Positions 54,330 to 63,157 of a DNA stretch of 64,000 nucleotides are shown piece after piece. The stretch covers positions 248,001 to 312,000 of the forward strand of contig NZ_JADKZI010000001.1 in assembly GCF_017811815.1 (NCBI RefSeq), read 5' to 3'. Under the pieces are notes generated by a model that was given only the letters and a program-made list of their open reading frames with translations, ran no database searches and had not been told where the DNA came from. Each line of letters opens with the position of its first letter. Within the stretch, counting starts at the first letter, position 1. The DNA is from Flavonifractor sp. AGMB03687 (GTDB lineage Bacteria; Bacillota; Clostridia; Oscillospirales; Oscillospiraceae). The translations under genes were made by a program, and so were the position numbers.

Positions 54330-56453
54330 GTGGATGAAAAAGAGCGCCTGCTGAAAGCCAAGATTCCCGGGGATGAGACGGGGATCCAGGTGAAGCGGAC
54401 CATCTGCGATATTTGTTGTCCCTCCTTCCACTGCGGCATTGATGCCTATGTGAAGGATGGGCAGGTGATCAAGATCGAGGGTACGGCGGACCATCCGGTC
54501 AACCACGGCCTGCTCTGTCCCAAGGGCCTGTCTAACCGGCAGTACATCTACCGCGAAGACCGCCTGCAGACCCCTCTGCGCAGAGTGGGACCAAGAGGTT
54601 CGGGCCAGTTTGAGCCCATCTCCTGGGAGGAGGCCTACCGTGAGATCGCCCAGCGGTTGAACGCCATCAAGGCAGAGAGCGGACCGGAGAGCGTGCTGTT
54701 TTACTCTGGCTATACCAAGTGGTACCGACCCTTCCTGCACCGGTTTACCTACTCCTTCGGCTCTCCCAACTTCCTTACCGAGTCCAGCAGCTGCATGACT
54801 TCTACCTTCCTCAACTGGTGGGTGACCACCGGAAATCCCATGTGCTCCTCCGATGTGGCGCGGGCCGGGGTATTTCTGGGTTGGGCATATAACCCCTATT
54901 ACTCCCGCCATCTGGCTGCCCTTAATGTAGAGAAGCGCAAGGCGGAGGGGATGAAGGTCATCATCATTGATCCCCGGATCACGCCCGCCTCCCTCAAGCT
55001 GGCGGACATCCACCTGCGGCCCCGCACCGGTACCGACGGTGCCCTTGCTCTGGGGCTGGCTCACATCCTGATTCGGGAGGACAGGATTGACCGGAATTAC
55101 ATCGATCGCTATGTGTATGGATTTGAAGCCTATGCAGACTATGTGAAGCAGTTTACCCCCGAGCGGGTGGAGGAGCTGACTGGTGTGCCGGCAGAGCAGC
55201 TGGAGGCGGCTGCCCGGATGATCTGGGAGAATCTGCCCGTGGCCATCAACGAGAGCGCCGCACCCCTGGCACACCACCGCAATGGCTTCCAAAATTACCG
55301 GGCCATCATGTCCCTGTCCGCCATTCTGGGCTGCTTTGACCGGCCCGGCGGCCAGATCCCCATCCAGTTCAGCTATAACTATCTGCCCGGAGGCTTCCCC
55401 ACCCGGGAGGATGCCTTCATTATGGAGCACTACGACCGGGTAAAGGCCCCGGCAGTGGGGGCGGAGCGCTTTCCTATCTGGAACGACTTCATCCATGAGG
55501 CCCAGGCAAACGATTTGTCCCGCCAGATCGAAGAGGGGTCCCCCTATCCCATCCGGGCCATGATGGGCTTCGGCATGAATTACCGCATATCCCCTGATGA
55601 CACCCGGCTGAAGAAAAACCTGATGAAGCTGGATTTCCTGGTCAACACCGAGCTGTTTATGACCGATACCTGCAAATTCTGCGACATAGTGTTGCCAGCC
55701 TGTACCTCCTTTGAGCGCAGCGAGCTGAAGAGCTACGGCGGGGGCTACCTGTACCTGACCAAGCCGGTGATCCCGCCACGGTTCCAGTCCCGCAGTGATA
55801 TCCAGATCCTGTGTGAGCTGGCCCAGGCCATGGACCTGGACGATGAGCTGCTCCGTCAGGGACCGGAGGCCTGCTGGGCCTACATCCTTCAGGACCTGCC
55901 GGTCTCTATAGAGGAGTTGAAGGAAGCGGAGGGGCTGGTAAAAGTGCCCGGTGTGACCCCCTACGTGCCCGGCACCATGCTGGAGCGGGGACTCAATACC
56001 GCCAGCGGAAAGTTCGAGCTCTACTCTCTAGCCATTGAGAAGCATCCCGGCTTCGATCCGCTGCCCACCTATCGTCCTCCCTATGAGGACCGGCCGGACG
56101 AGGATCTGCCCATGGTGCTCTCCTCCTCGCCCCGGCTGCCCAACGTTCTTCACAGCAGGCTCCATAAGGTACCCTGGAACCGCTCCCTCCGGCCGGAGCC
56201 AACCGCCGACCTCCACCCGGAGGACGGGGCCCGGCTGGGGATCGCCCAGGGGGACCGGATCGAGATCACATCCCACCGGGGGAGCATTCAGGTCAAGGCC
56301 AATCTGACGCTGAAGGCCGAGCCCGGCGTGGTCTGCTTCTACCACGGTTATGCAGAGGCCGACGCCAATGAACTGACCGACAATGAGATCCTGGACCCCT
56401 ATTCCGGATTCCCCAGCTATCGGGAGACCAGAGTCTCCATCAGGAAGGTGTGA
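54330..56453 (+). CDS. Molybdopterin-dependent oxidoreductase (DMSO reductase family)
   Basis: A 707-residue Mo-bisPGD enzyme. An N-terminal 4Fe-4S motif is present (ICDICCPSFHCGIDAYVKDG...GLLCPKG). It continues with SWEEAYREIAQRLNAIKAESGPESVLFYSGY and a cofactor-binding region (GVFLGWAYNPYYSRHLAALNVEKRKAEGMKVIIIDPRITPASLKLADIHLRPRTGTDGALALGLAHIL). The C-terminal molybdopterin dinucleotide-binding domain reads LHPEDGARLGIAQGDRIEITSHRGSIQVKANLTLKAEPGVVCFYHGYAEADANELT. There is no Tat signal, so it is cytoplasmic. GTG start after GGGAGG. The substrate cannot be read from sequence. It forms a three-component reductase with its neighbours. Confidence 0.9.
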   Translation: MDEKERLLKAKIPGDETGIQVKRTICDICCPSFHCGIDAYVKDGQVIKIEGTADHPVNHGLLCPKGLSNRQYIYREDRLQTPLRRVGPRGSGQFEPISWEEAYREIAQRLNAIKAESGPESVLFYSGYTKWYRPFLHRFTYSFGSPNFLTESSSCMTSTFLNWWVTTGNPMCSSDVARAGVFLGWAYNPYYSRHLAALNVEKRKAEGMKVIIIDPRITPASLKLADIHLRPRTGTDGALALGLAHILIREDRIDRNYIDRYVYGFEAYADYVKQFTPERVEELTGVPAEQLEAAARMIWENLPVAINESAAPLAHHRNGFQNYRAIMSLSAILGCFDRPGGQIPIQFSYNYLPGGFPTREDAFIMEHYDRVKAPAVGAERFPIWNDFIHEAQANDLSRQIEEGSPYPIRAMMGFGMNYRISPDDTRLKKNLMKLDFLVNTELFMTDTCKFCDIVLPACTSFERSELKSYGGGYLYLTKPVIPPRFQSRSDIQILCELAQAMDLDDELLRQGPEACWAYILQDLPVSIEELKEAEGLVKVPGVTPYVPGTMLERGLNTASGKFELYSLAIEKHPGFDPLPTYRPPYEDRPDEDLPMVLSSSPRLPNVLHSRLHKVPWNRSLRPEPTADLHPEDGARLGIAQGDRIEITSHRGSIQVKANLTLKAEPGVVCFYHGYAEADANELTDNEILDPYSGFPSYRETRVSIRKV

Positions 56454-56456
56454 GCC

Positions 56457-56996
56457 ATGGAGAAAATGATATTTGATTTTGATCCCTCCAAGTGCACGGC
56501 CTGTCAAGCATGCGTCATGGCGTGCTTTGACCAGAACGACATCGACGTGGAGCATCGGCAGCACCCCTTCCGCAATGCGGCAGCGCTGGAGTCGGTGGAG
56601 GACGGGCGGGAGAAATTTGCCTTCCTGTCGGTGGCCTGTATGCACTGTGAGGAGGCGCCTTGCGTTATGGGTTGCCCCAGCGCCTGCTTGTATAAGGACG
56701 AGGAGAGCGGCTTGACGCTCTATGACAACACCAACTGTGTGGGCTGCCATTCCTGTGCCATGGCCTGCCCTTTTGGAGCGCCATCCTTCAACCGGGAGGG
56801 AAAAATGGAGAAGTGTGACGGCTGTGTGGAACGTCTGCGCAGAGGTATGGTGCCCGCCTGTGTGCGGGTGTGTCCTACCGGAGCGCTGACCTGCCGGCCG
56901 GCCAGCGAGTACCATGAGGCCCAGACGGCCCGCTCCTTGAATGTGCTTGCAAAGCACCTGCTGGAGGAGGGGCCCGGAGGCCCCCACACAACATAA
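56457..56996 (+). CDS. 4Fe-4S ferredoxin-type electron-transfer subunit (DmsB-like)
   Basis: A 179-residue protein with four cysteine clusters: CTACQACVMACFDQ, CMHCEEAPCVMGCPS, CVGCHSCAMACPFGAP and CDGCVERLRRGMVPACVRVCPTGAL, the layout of DmsB/PhsB/TtrB subunits that carry four 4Fe-4S clusters. It starts 3 bases after the molybdoenzyme stop. No membrane subunit is present, so electrons probably come from the NAD(P)H flavoprotein at 53057. Confidence 0.92.
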   Translation: MEKMIFDFDPSKCTACQACVMACFDQNDIDVEHRQHPFRNAAALESVEDGREKFAFLSVACMHCEEAPCVMGCPSACLYKDEESGLTLYDNTNCVGCHSCAMACPFGAPSFNREGKMEKCDGCVERLRRGMVPACVRVCPTGALTCRPASEYHEAQTARSLNVLAKHLLEEGPGGPHTT

Positions 56997-57067
56997 GACG
57001 TTTGACGGAGAACTGGCAGGCGGCATAACGGTCCCGATCATAACGTATTGATAAGGGAGGTCTTGTA

Positions 57068-58429
57068 ATGAGTGAGAAGAATCGTTTGGAATTCCGTTTT
57101 GGCATGGTAGGGAAACTGATCCCCCTGCTGGTAGCCATCGTATTCATTATCTGGGCTGCGGTAAGCCAGTCCAATGTAAACGGTTATGTGGTGGCCTTTT
57201 TCATGGCCATTATCTTCGGCGTGGTGGTGGCCAAAGATGAGAAGGCCTACGGCCAGGCCATTATGGCAGGGCTGACCAAGCCTATGTTCCCTGTGATTGC
57301 CATGGCGGTGATCCTTGCGGCCATCTCCGGCAAGCTGATCTCCAACAGCGGCATGGTGCAGACCATTGCCTCCTATGCCATTGAAGCGGGCTTTACCGGG
57401 AAGCTGTTTGCAGCGGCCACATTTATTATTACCTGCTTACTGGCCTTTTCCACCGGCACTTCGGTAGGCACCTATATGGTGGTCATCCCCATCCTCTTTC
57501 CGGTGGGCGTTATGACCGGTGTATCTCCCATCTACATGATTGGTGCGGTGGTGTCCGGTGCTGCTTTCGGCGATAACCTGGCCCCCATCTCTGATACTAC
57601 CATCGTTTCCTCTGCCACCCAGAACGCTGACCTTGGCAAGGTGGTGCGGACCCGAATGAAGTATTCCATCCCTGCGGCCATCATTGCACTGATATGCTTC
57701 CTGATCTTTACCAAAACGGAGGCCAATCCCGCAGCTTTGGAGGCTGCACAGGTAGATCCCCATCCGCTCTCCATGACTATGCTCATCGTGCCTGTGGTTA
57801 TCATTGCTCTGTGCCTGATGAAAAAGCACCTGATTACTGCCTTGGCCTGGGGTGTGATTGCGGGCATCGTAATGGGTTTGATCACTGGCATCTATCAGAT
57901 CTCTGATCTCTTGGCTTTTCCCGGTGGTTTCAGTGTCTCCGGTGCCATTATCGACGCCATCACCGGCTGCATGGGTACGGTGGCCATGCTTATCGGCGTG
58001 TTCTCCATGCTGGGCATTCTGGAGGCCAGCGGCCTCTTTGAGGATGTAGGCAAGGGCCTGACCAAGATGGCCAAGGGCCCGGTTAGTACCGAGATCACCA
58101 TCGTGGGCAGCATCGGTATCCTGAGTATGGTGACCGGCGTCATCTCCGTAGCCATTGTGGCCATGGGTGACCTGGTTCGGGAGCTGGGCGAGAAGAATGG
58201 CCTGGACCGGTACCGCAGAGCCAACCTGATGGACTGCGCTGGATGTGTGTTCTGCTTCCTGGCTCCCTGGACGGTCCACTGCGTGATACCGGCCATGAAG
58301 GCGGCGGAGTTCGGCGAAGCTTTTGCTGTGGCTCCCGCTTCTGTTCCGTTTGTCAACTTCTACTCCATTTCCATGCTGGTGATCCTGATTGTGGCTATTG
58401 CTACCGGCTATGGCAGAAAGAGCAAGTGA
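57068..58429 (+). CDS. nhaC: NhaC-family Na+/H+ antiporter
   Basis: A 453-residue membrane protein with about a dozen spans. GTSVGTYMVVIPILFPVGVMTGVSPIYMIGAVVSGAAFGDNLAPISDTTIVSSATQNADLGKVVRTRMKYSIP is the strongly conserved NhaC core with the Asp-bearing transport helix. Members exchange Na+ for H+, or substrates such as lactate and malate in MleN-type proteins. In this operon an ion-coupled exchange of the reductase substrate and product is plausible. GGGAGG precedes the ATG. Confidence 0.9.
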   Translation: MSEKNRLEFRFGMVGKLIPLLVAIVFIIWAAVSQSNVNGYVVAFFMAIIFGVVVAKDEKAYGQAIMAGLTKPMFPVIAMAVILAAISGKLISNSGMVQTIASYAIEAGFTGKLFAAATFIITCLLAFSTGTSVGTYMVVIPILFPVGVMTGVSPIYMIGAVVSGAAFGDNLAPISDTTIVSSATQNADLGKVVRTRMKYSIPAAIIALICFLIFTKTEANPAALEAAQVDPHPLSMTMLIVPVVIIALCLMKKHLITALAWGVIAGIVMGLITGIYQISDLLAFPGGFSVSGAIIDAITGCMGTVAMLIGVFSMLGILEASGLFEDVGKGLTKMAKGPVSTEITIVGSIGILSMVTGVISVAIVAMGDLVRELGEKNGLDRYRRANLMDCAGCVFCFLAPWTVHCVIPAMKAAEFGEAFAVAPASVPFVNFYSISMLVILIVAIATGYGRKSK

Positions 58430-58471
58430 TAGACCTGAAAGGTGCGACGCCGCTTGCCGTACCTGTCATTA

Positions 58472-58506
58472 AAAAAAGACGTGCCGCTCAGCGGCACGTC
58501 TTTTTT
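58472..58506. terminator. Bidirectional intrinsic terminator
   Basis: GACGTGCCGC and GCGGCACGTC flank a TCA loop, with an A-run before and T-run after, between the antiporter and the convergent amylosucrase-like gene. Confidence 0.92.
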
Positions 58507-58521
58507 ATTTATGGGGGTGGA

Positions 58522-60219
58522 TCAATGCTGCAGCAGCCACACAAAGCTGTAGGGATAGAGCTCCACATGGCCCAGCTCGTCGTAATGACCGCCGTACACC
58601 AGTTCCTCAAAGGCACCGGCCTCGGGGGCGCTGGCGGTAACGAAGTCACCGCTGAAGTTGAACAGAGCCACCAGCTTGCGGCCCTCGTACCAGCGGCCCA
58701 GACCCAGCACGTGGGGGTTACCGGTATCGAAGGTCCACACATCGGCCCGAGCATCGAAGGCGGGCTCCTGGGCACGCAGCTGGGTCAGGCGGCGCAGTCC
58801 CTGGAACTGCTTGCCCTGGCGGGTGTTCTCATCCCCCCGCATGGCGGCCAGATCCCACTGGAAGGCGCCGTGCTGGAGGTTGCGGGCGTCGCCGGCCTTG
58901 GCGGCGTCCTCATGGTAGCTATAGTCGTTGAGCTGGCCCACCTCGTCGCCGCTGATGAGAGCGGGCATGCCGCTCTGGGTCAGCAGGAAGGCGTGGAGCA
59001 GCAGGTCGCAGGCCACGGCCCGCTCCAGCTTGATGTCGTTCTGCTCGTAGTCGGCAGCCTCCACACCGCACAGGGAGGCGGTGGTGCCGCACACCTTGCC
59101 CTGGGCAGACCGCTCGCCCCGGCTGTTGCTGCCGGGGAACTGGCCGCAGGCCCAGTCGTTGAGGTACTGGCGGTGGGGCTCCTCATCGGCGCCGCAGTGC
59201 TCCTTCAGCCAACCGTAGTCCAGGGCCCAGTCCAGACCGTCGTCACCGTGGAGCCGGTTGAGGAAAAGCTGCTCCCGGGGCAGGGAGAGGGTCTGCTGCA
59301 CCTGGTTGCGGAGCAGGGACACATCGCCGGTGGCCAGGGTGTTCCACAGCAGGGAGCCGCCCTCCCGGCAGAGCAGGTGACACTCGGGCTTGTCGGGGGT
59401 GAAGGAGTAGTCGCCGCAGGCGGGAGCCTTACCGGCCAGCAGCACGCCGGGGCACACCAGCTGAACGATCAGCCGGGCCATCCGCAGCACAGGGTGGGAC
59501 AAGGCGGACAGATCGCCCAGGCAAAGAGCGTCGGCGCCGGCGTTGGCCAGCTCCAGCAGGCCGTTCACCCAGGTCTGGAAGGAGACGGCGTTCTGGGGGG
59601 CGGATTCCTTCAGCTCCAGGCACAGGCAAATGTCCTGGGCCCGGCAGGCGTCGGCCAGGTCAGCCAGCTCCGCGACGGTGCCGTGGGCAGCCAGGCGGAG
59701 GAAGTTCACACCGCACTCCTTCAGGTAGGGCAGCCGCTCCGCCACGCCGGACAGGGAGCCGGCAAAGGCGGCGGCGTCGGCGGTCATGGCCAGACGGTCC
59801 CGACGGCAGTACCAGTCGGGATCGGCCTCACGGTGCTGGTCCTGATCCAGCAGGGCCTGGGGACGGCTCTCCTGATACTGGCGCAGCAGGGTGAGCAGGC
59901 CGTCCCAGGCGGCCAGGTCGCCCTGGAACTGAGCGCGGTACAGCCGCTCCAGCTCCTCGCCATACTGGGCCAGACGCAGGTCCAGCAGGCTGTCAGTGGC
60001 CTGGGCGGCGGGAGCGGTCTCCACAATAACGGGGGCGGCCTCCACCTGAGGCGCGGCCACCACCACGGGCTTGGAGACCAGCAGGGTCTCCGGCATCACG
60101 ATGGGAGGACGGCGGCCGGGAACGGCGGGGCGCTTGTAGTACAGATCCTCTTCCAGGGCGCGGATCATGCGCCAGGTATGACAGGGCACAGTGCCCTTGC
60201 GGTAATCACGATGGTCCAT
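58522..60219 (-). CDS. Amylosucrase-like GH13 protein without catalytic residues
   Basis: A 565-residue GH13_4-like protein with a Pro/Ala-rich insert near residues 35-80. Its backbone follows amylosucrase: LSGVAERLPYLKECGVNFLRL, SLLWNTLATGDVSLL, CGTTASLCGVEAA, and SGMPALISGDEVGQLNDYSYHED. The nucleophile strand (normally R-x-D-A) reads ADALCLGDLSAL, the acid/base Glu region reads LLAGKAPACGDYS, and the HDD motif is HGDD. Both catalytic acids appear lost, so it may be a sugar-binding or regulatory pseudoenzyme. A good promoter lies at 60309-60337. Confidence 0.8.
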   Translation of the reverse strand: MDHRDYRKGTVPCHTWRMIRALEEDLYYKRPAVPGRRPPIVMPETLLVSKPVVVAAPQVEAAPVIVETAPAAQATDSLLDLRLAQYGEELERLYRAQFQGDLAAWDGLLTLLRQYQESRPQALLDQDQHREADPDWYCRRDRLAMTADAAAFAGSLSGVAERLPYLKECGVNFLRLAAHGTVAELADLADACRAQDICLCLELKESAPQNAVSFQTWVNGLLELANAGADALCLGDLSALSHPVLRMARLIVQLVCPGVLLAGKAPACGDYSFTPDKPECHLLCREGGSLLWNTLATGDVSLLRNQVQQTLSLPREQLFLNRLHGDDGLDWALDYGWLKEHCGADEEPHRQYLNDWACGQFPGSNSRGERSAQGKVCGTTASLCGVEAADYEQNDIKLERAVACDLLLHAFLLTQSGMPALISGDEVGQLNDYSYHEDAAKAGDARNLQHGAFQWDLAAMRGDENTRQGKQFQGLRRLTQLRAQEPAFDARADVWTFDTGNPHVLGLGRWYEGRKLVALFNFSGDFVTASAPEAGAFEELVYGGHYDELGHVELYPYSFVWLLQH

Positions 60220-60308
60220 GTTGAATCTCCTTTATGGTACGGGCCCGGAGTACGGACTCGGAAAATACATGGGAGCAGGCCGGGTGGCCTGACCAACCTA
60301 ACTTATAT

Positions 60309-60337
60309 ACTATAGCACGCTGGGACTGGTTGTTCAA
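60309..60337 (-). promoter_or_regulatory. Sigma-A promoter of the amylosucrase-like gene
   Basis: On the minus strand TTGAAC (60337-60332), a 17-bp spacer and TATAGT (60314-60309), about 90 bases upstream of the start codon. Confidence 0.75.
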
Positions 60338-60466
60338 CTGAAATAGCCCAAATTTCCCTGAATTTTACACTCCGAAGGGAAATGACAGAAGAAAAGGATT
60401 GTATTTTTCGGCCTGTCGTGGTAGCTTGTTGAGAGAACGACGCCTGTGAAAGGGGGGACGGCGGAT

Positions 60467-62335
60467 ATGCCGATCCTGGAAGAATATCATAACGCGCTCC
60501 GTCTGGGTCAGAAGGAGGTCAAGGCGGCGGCGGCCCGGGGGGAGGAGACCGGCCTGCAGGTGCTGCCAGGCGACCCGGAGGAACTGGCCGTGCGGCGGGA
60601 GAGTCTGGGCGTGGTGGAGGTCCCCAGCGAGCTCATCGTGGGTACCTGCAACGAGCTGCGGCGCAGCAGCTTTTCTCCCGGCTTCTACCCGGTGCTGGAG
60701 GAGGACAGCGAGTTTGCCAACAAGTGGGCCACCCTGTGCCAGGCCCACCTGGAGGAGGGCATCCGGGACCCCATCAAGGCGGTGGAATATCTGAACCGCT
60801 TCTATGTGGTGGAGGGCCACAAGCGGGTCAGCGTGCTGAAATACTTTGGAGCCATCACCATCCCGGCGGTGGTCACCCGGCTGCTGCCCCGGCCCTCTGA
60901 CGACCCGGAGATCACGGCCTACTATGAGTTTTTGAACTTCTACCAGATGACCGGCCTGAATTTCCTGGTGTTCAAGCGGCCCGGGGAATACCGGGAGCTG
61001 CTGGAGGCCATGGGACGTCCCGGCCACGAGCCCTGGAGCGCCGAGGAGATCCACGCCTTCCGCTCCTTCTACTACATGTTCCGGGACGCCTGCATCCGGG
61101 AGAGTGCCGACCAGCGGTATGTCTCTCTGGCCTTCCTGGTGTATGTGAAGCTCTTTGGGTATCAGGCCTCCCGGGGCAAGCTGTCCACCCAGATCGCCAA
61201 GGAACTGCCCATGATCCGGCAGGAGGTGCGCAACCGGCTGGAGAATGCCGGGGTGGCTCTGATGCTGGACGACGTGGTGAAGAAGCCGCTGTTCACCCTG
61301 CCGGTTACCGAGCGGCTGTGCGCCGCCTTCATCCACGCCGGCAGCAGCGAGACCTCCCGGTGGGTGTACGAACATGAGTGCGGCCGCTACCTGCTGGAGG
61401 ACACCATGCACGACAAGGCGTACACCCTCTCCTACGAAAACGCCGTCACCGACGAGGCGGCGGAGGCCGCCATCAACGATGCGGTAGAGAAGGGGGCCGA
61501 CCTAATCTTTACCACCGACCCGTCTTTGCTGCTGGCCAGCGTCAAGCAGGCGGTGCGCCATCCCGAGGTCAAGTTCTTTAACTGTTCCCTCAACAACTCC
61601 TACCCATCGGTGCGCACCTACTACCCCCGGATGTATGAGGCCAAGTTTATTAAGGGTGCCATTGCCGGTAGCCTGTCCCGTAGCGGTTGGATCGGCTATG
61701 TGGCCGACTACCCCACCTTCGGCACCATTGCCTGCATCAACGCCTTTGCCCAGGGGGCCCGGATGGTCAACGCCAACGCCCGGGTGCTGCTGTCCTGGGA
61801 AAGCCTGAAGCAGGGGGGCGGCATTGACAGCTTGCGGGCCAAGGGCATCGTGTATATCGACTACCTGGACCGGCTGGCCTCCAACGCCGGACCCCGGTCC
61901 CGGGAGCTGCACAACCTGGCCCTCATCCACTGCGACTGGGGCCGGTTCTACCAGAGCCTGGTGCGCCGGGTGTTGGAGGGAAGCTGGAAGAAGGAGAGCC
62001 AGGGCAGCAGAGCCATCACCTACTGGTGGGGCCTCAACCAGAAGATCGTGGATGTTCTCTGCTCCCGCCGCCTGCCTGCCGGGACCCGGCGGCTGGCGGG
62101 GGTGCTGCGGGACGCCATCCGGGCCGAGCGGCTGGACCCCTTCTACGGGGTGCTGATGAACCAGCAGGGCCATGTGGTGTACGGGGATGACGGGCCCATG
62201 CCTGCCCAGCAGATCCTGACCATGAACTGGCTGTCCTCCTACGTGGAGGGCTCCATTCCAAAGCCGGAGGAGCTGACCGACCGGGCCAGGGAGCTCATCC
62301 GGGTTCAGGGTGCGGAGGAGGCGTGGCTGAAGTGA
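60467..62335 (+). CDS. ParB-like and BMP-type ligand-binding fusion protein
   Basis: A 622-residue protein without signal peptide or lipobox. Residues about 40-150 are ParB/sulfiredoxin-like (DPIKAVEYLNRFYVVEGHKRVSVLKYFGAITIPAVVTRL). After a helical linker with KLSTQIAKELPMIRQEVRNRLENAG, residues about 290-560 look like a BMP-family (PF02608) periplasmic-binding-type domain: GADLIFTTDPSLLLASVKQAVRHPEVKFFNCSLN and EAKFIKGAIAGSLSRSGWIGYVADYPTFGTIACINAFAQGARMVN. A cytoplasmic sensor of nucleosides or similar ligands is the likely role. ATG 60467 is chosen for spacing from AAAGGGGGG. The phosphoesterase gene overlaps its stop. Confidence 0.82.
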   Translation: MPILEEYHNALRLGQKEVKAAAARGEETGLQVLPGDPEELAVRRESLGVVEVPSELIVGTCNELRRSSFSPGFYPVLEEDSEFANKWATLCQAHLEEGIRDPIKAVEYLNRFYVVEGHKRVSVLKYFGAITIPAVVTRLLPRPSDDPEITAYYEFLNFYQMTGLNFLVFKRPGEYRELLEAMGRPGHEPWSAEEIHAFRSFYYMFRDACIRESADQRYVSLAFLVYVKLFGYQASRGKLSTQIAKELPMIRQEVRNRLENAGVALMLDDVVKKPLFTLPVTERLCAAFIHAGSSETSRWVYEHECGRYLLEDTMHDKAYTLSYENAVTDEAAEAAINDAVEKGADLIFTTDPSLLLASVKQAVRHPEVKFFNCSLNNSYPSVRTYYPRMYEAKFIKGAIAGSLSRSGWIGYVADYPTFGTIACINAFAQGARMVNANARVLLSWESLKQGGGIDSLRAKGIVYIDYLDRLASNAGPRSRELHNLALIHCDWGRFYQSLVRRVLEGSWKKESQGSRAITYWWGLNQKIVDVLCSRRLPAGTRRLAGVLRDAIRAERLDPFYGVLMNQQGHVVYGDDGPMPAQQILTMNWLSSYVEGSIPKPEELTDRARELIRVQGAEEAWLK

Positions 62336-62922
62336 AGATCCTGGCCGTTTCCGATCACGAATCCTCCTACCTGTGGGATTATTATACGCCGGGCAGGCTG
62401 GACGACATCGACCTGATCCTCTCCTGCGGGGACCTGAAGCCCCACTACCTGTCCTTCCTGGCCACCTTTGCCCACTGCCCGGTGCTCTACGTCCACGGCA
62501 ACCACGACGGCCGCTATGAGGAGGACCCCCCTCTGGGCTGCATCTGTATCGACGGGATGCTCTATGAGCACCAGGGGGTGCGTATCGTGGGCCTGGGGGG
62601 CTCCATGCGCTACAACGGGGGGCCCTTTCAGTACACCGAGGGGCAGATGCGCCGCCGGGCCATGCGCCTGGCGCCCCGGATCTGCTTTAAGGGGGGCTTT
62701 GATATCCTGCTGACCCATTCCCCCGGCCGGGATATGGTGCCCTGTACCGACCTGGCCCACACCGGCTTTCAGACGTTCAATCAGATGCTGGACAAGTACC
62801 GCCCCGCCCTCTTCCTCCACGGCCACACCCACATGAACTACGGCCGGGGCATCCGGCGGGAGCAGCGGTACGGCGACACCCGGGTGGTCAACAGCTACGA
62901 GCGCTGCCTGGTGGAGCTGTGA
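62332..62922 (+). CDS. Calcineurin-like metallophosphoesterase
   Basis: A 196-residue phosphoesterase. ILAVSDHESSYLWDYY carries the first metal site (D-H), DLILSCGDLKPHYLSFL the second Asp, VHGNHDGRY the Asn-His, DILLTHSPG and LFLHGHTHMN the last histidines. It is compact and cytoplasmic, like YfcE-type enzymes that hydrolyse phosphodiesters. The GTG at 62332 overlaps the previous stop and is chosen for spacing from GGAGGAGG; GTG 62323 is the alternative. The coupling to the ParB-BMP gene suggests a shared nucleotide-related function. Confidence 0.88.
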   Translation: MKILAVSDHESSYLWDYYTPGRLDDIDLILSCGDLKPHYLSFLATFAHCPVLYVHGNHDGRYEEDPPLGCICIDGMLYEHQGVRIVGLGGSMRYNGGPFQYTEGQMRRRAMRLAPRICFKGGFDILLTHSPGRDMVPCTDLAHTGFQTFNQMLDKYRPALFLHGHTHMNYGRGIRREQRYGDTRVVNSYERCLVEL

Positions 62923-63078
62923 GCGGCGGCGCGGGCGACTTTTTTCTCTCCGGTGAAAACTTTTCCTGTTTAAAATCGTCTAAAGAAACGGCGGCAAAAT
63001 TCAGCGAAAGCCGTTTGCGGCGGGGAAGGGGAGACGAACCGCCCAAACGTAAGCTTTTATTAAGAATTTGTCACTGCT

Positions 63079-63107
63079 TTGTCATCCCTTGCCGGGCCGC
63101 TTATGCT
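63079..63107 (+). promoter_or_regulatory. Sigma-A promoter of the membrane-fusion gene
   Basis: TTGTCA (63079-63084), a 17-bp spacer and TATGCT (63102-63107), about 50 bases before the start codon. The rest of the gap from 62923 holds nothing recognisable. Confidence 0.7.
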
Positions 63108-63157
63108 AGAATGACAGAGCATCAGAATGTGGATCAAGGACATAAGGAGGAGATTCT

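Noticed and set aside
58243-60315. A 690-codon open frame on the plus strand
   Set aside because: Antisense to the amylosucrase-like gene, with no ribosome site and a repetitive Gly/Gln/Leu translation.
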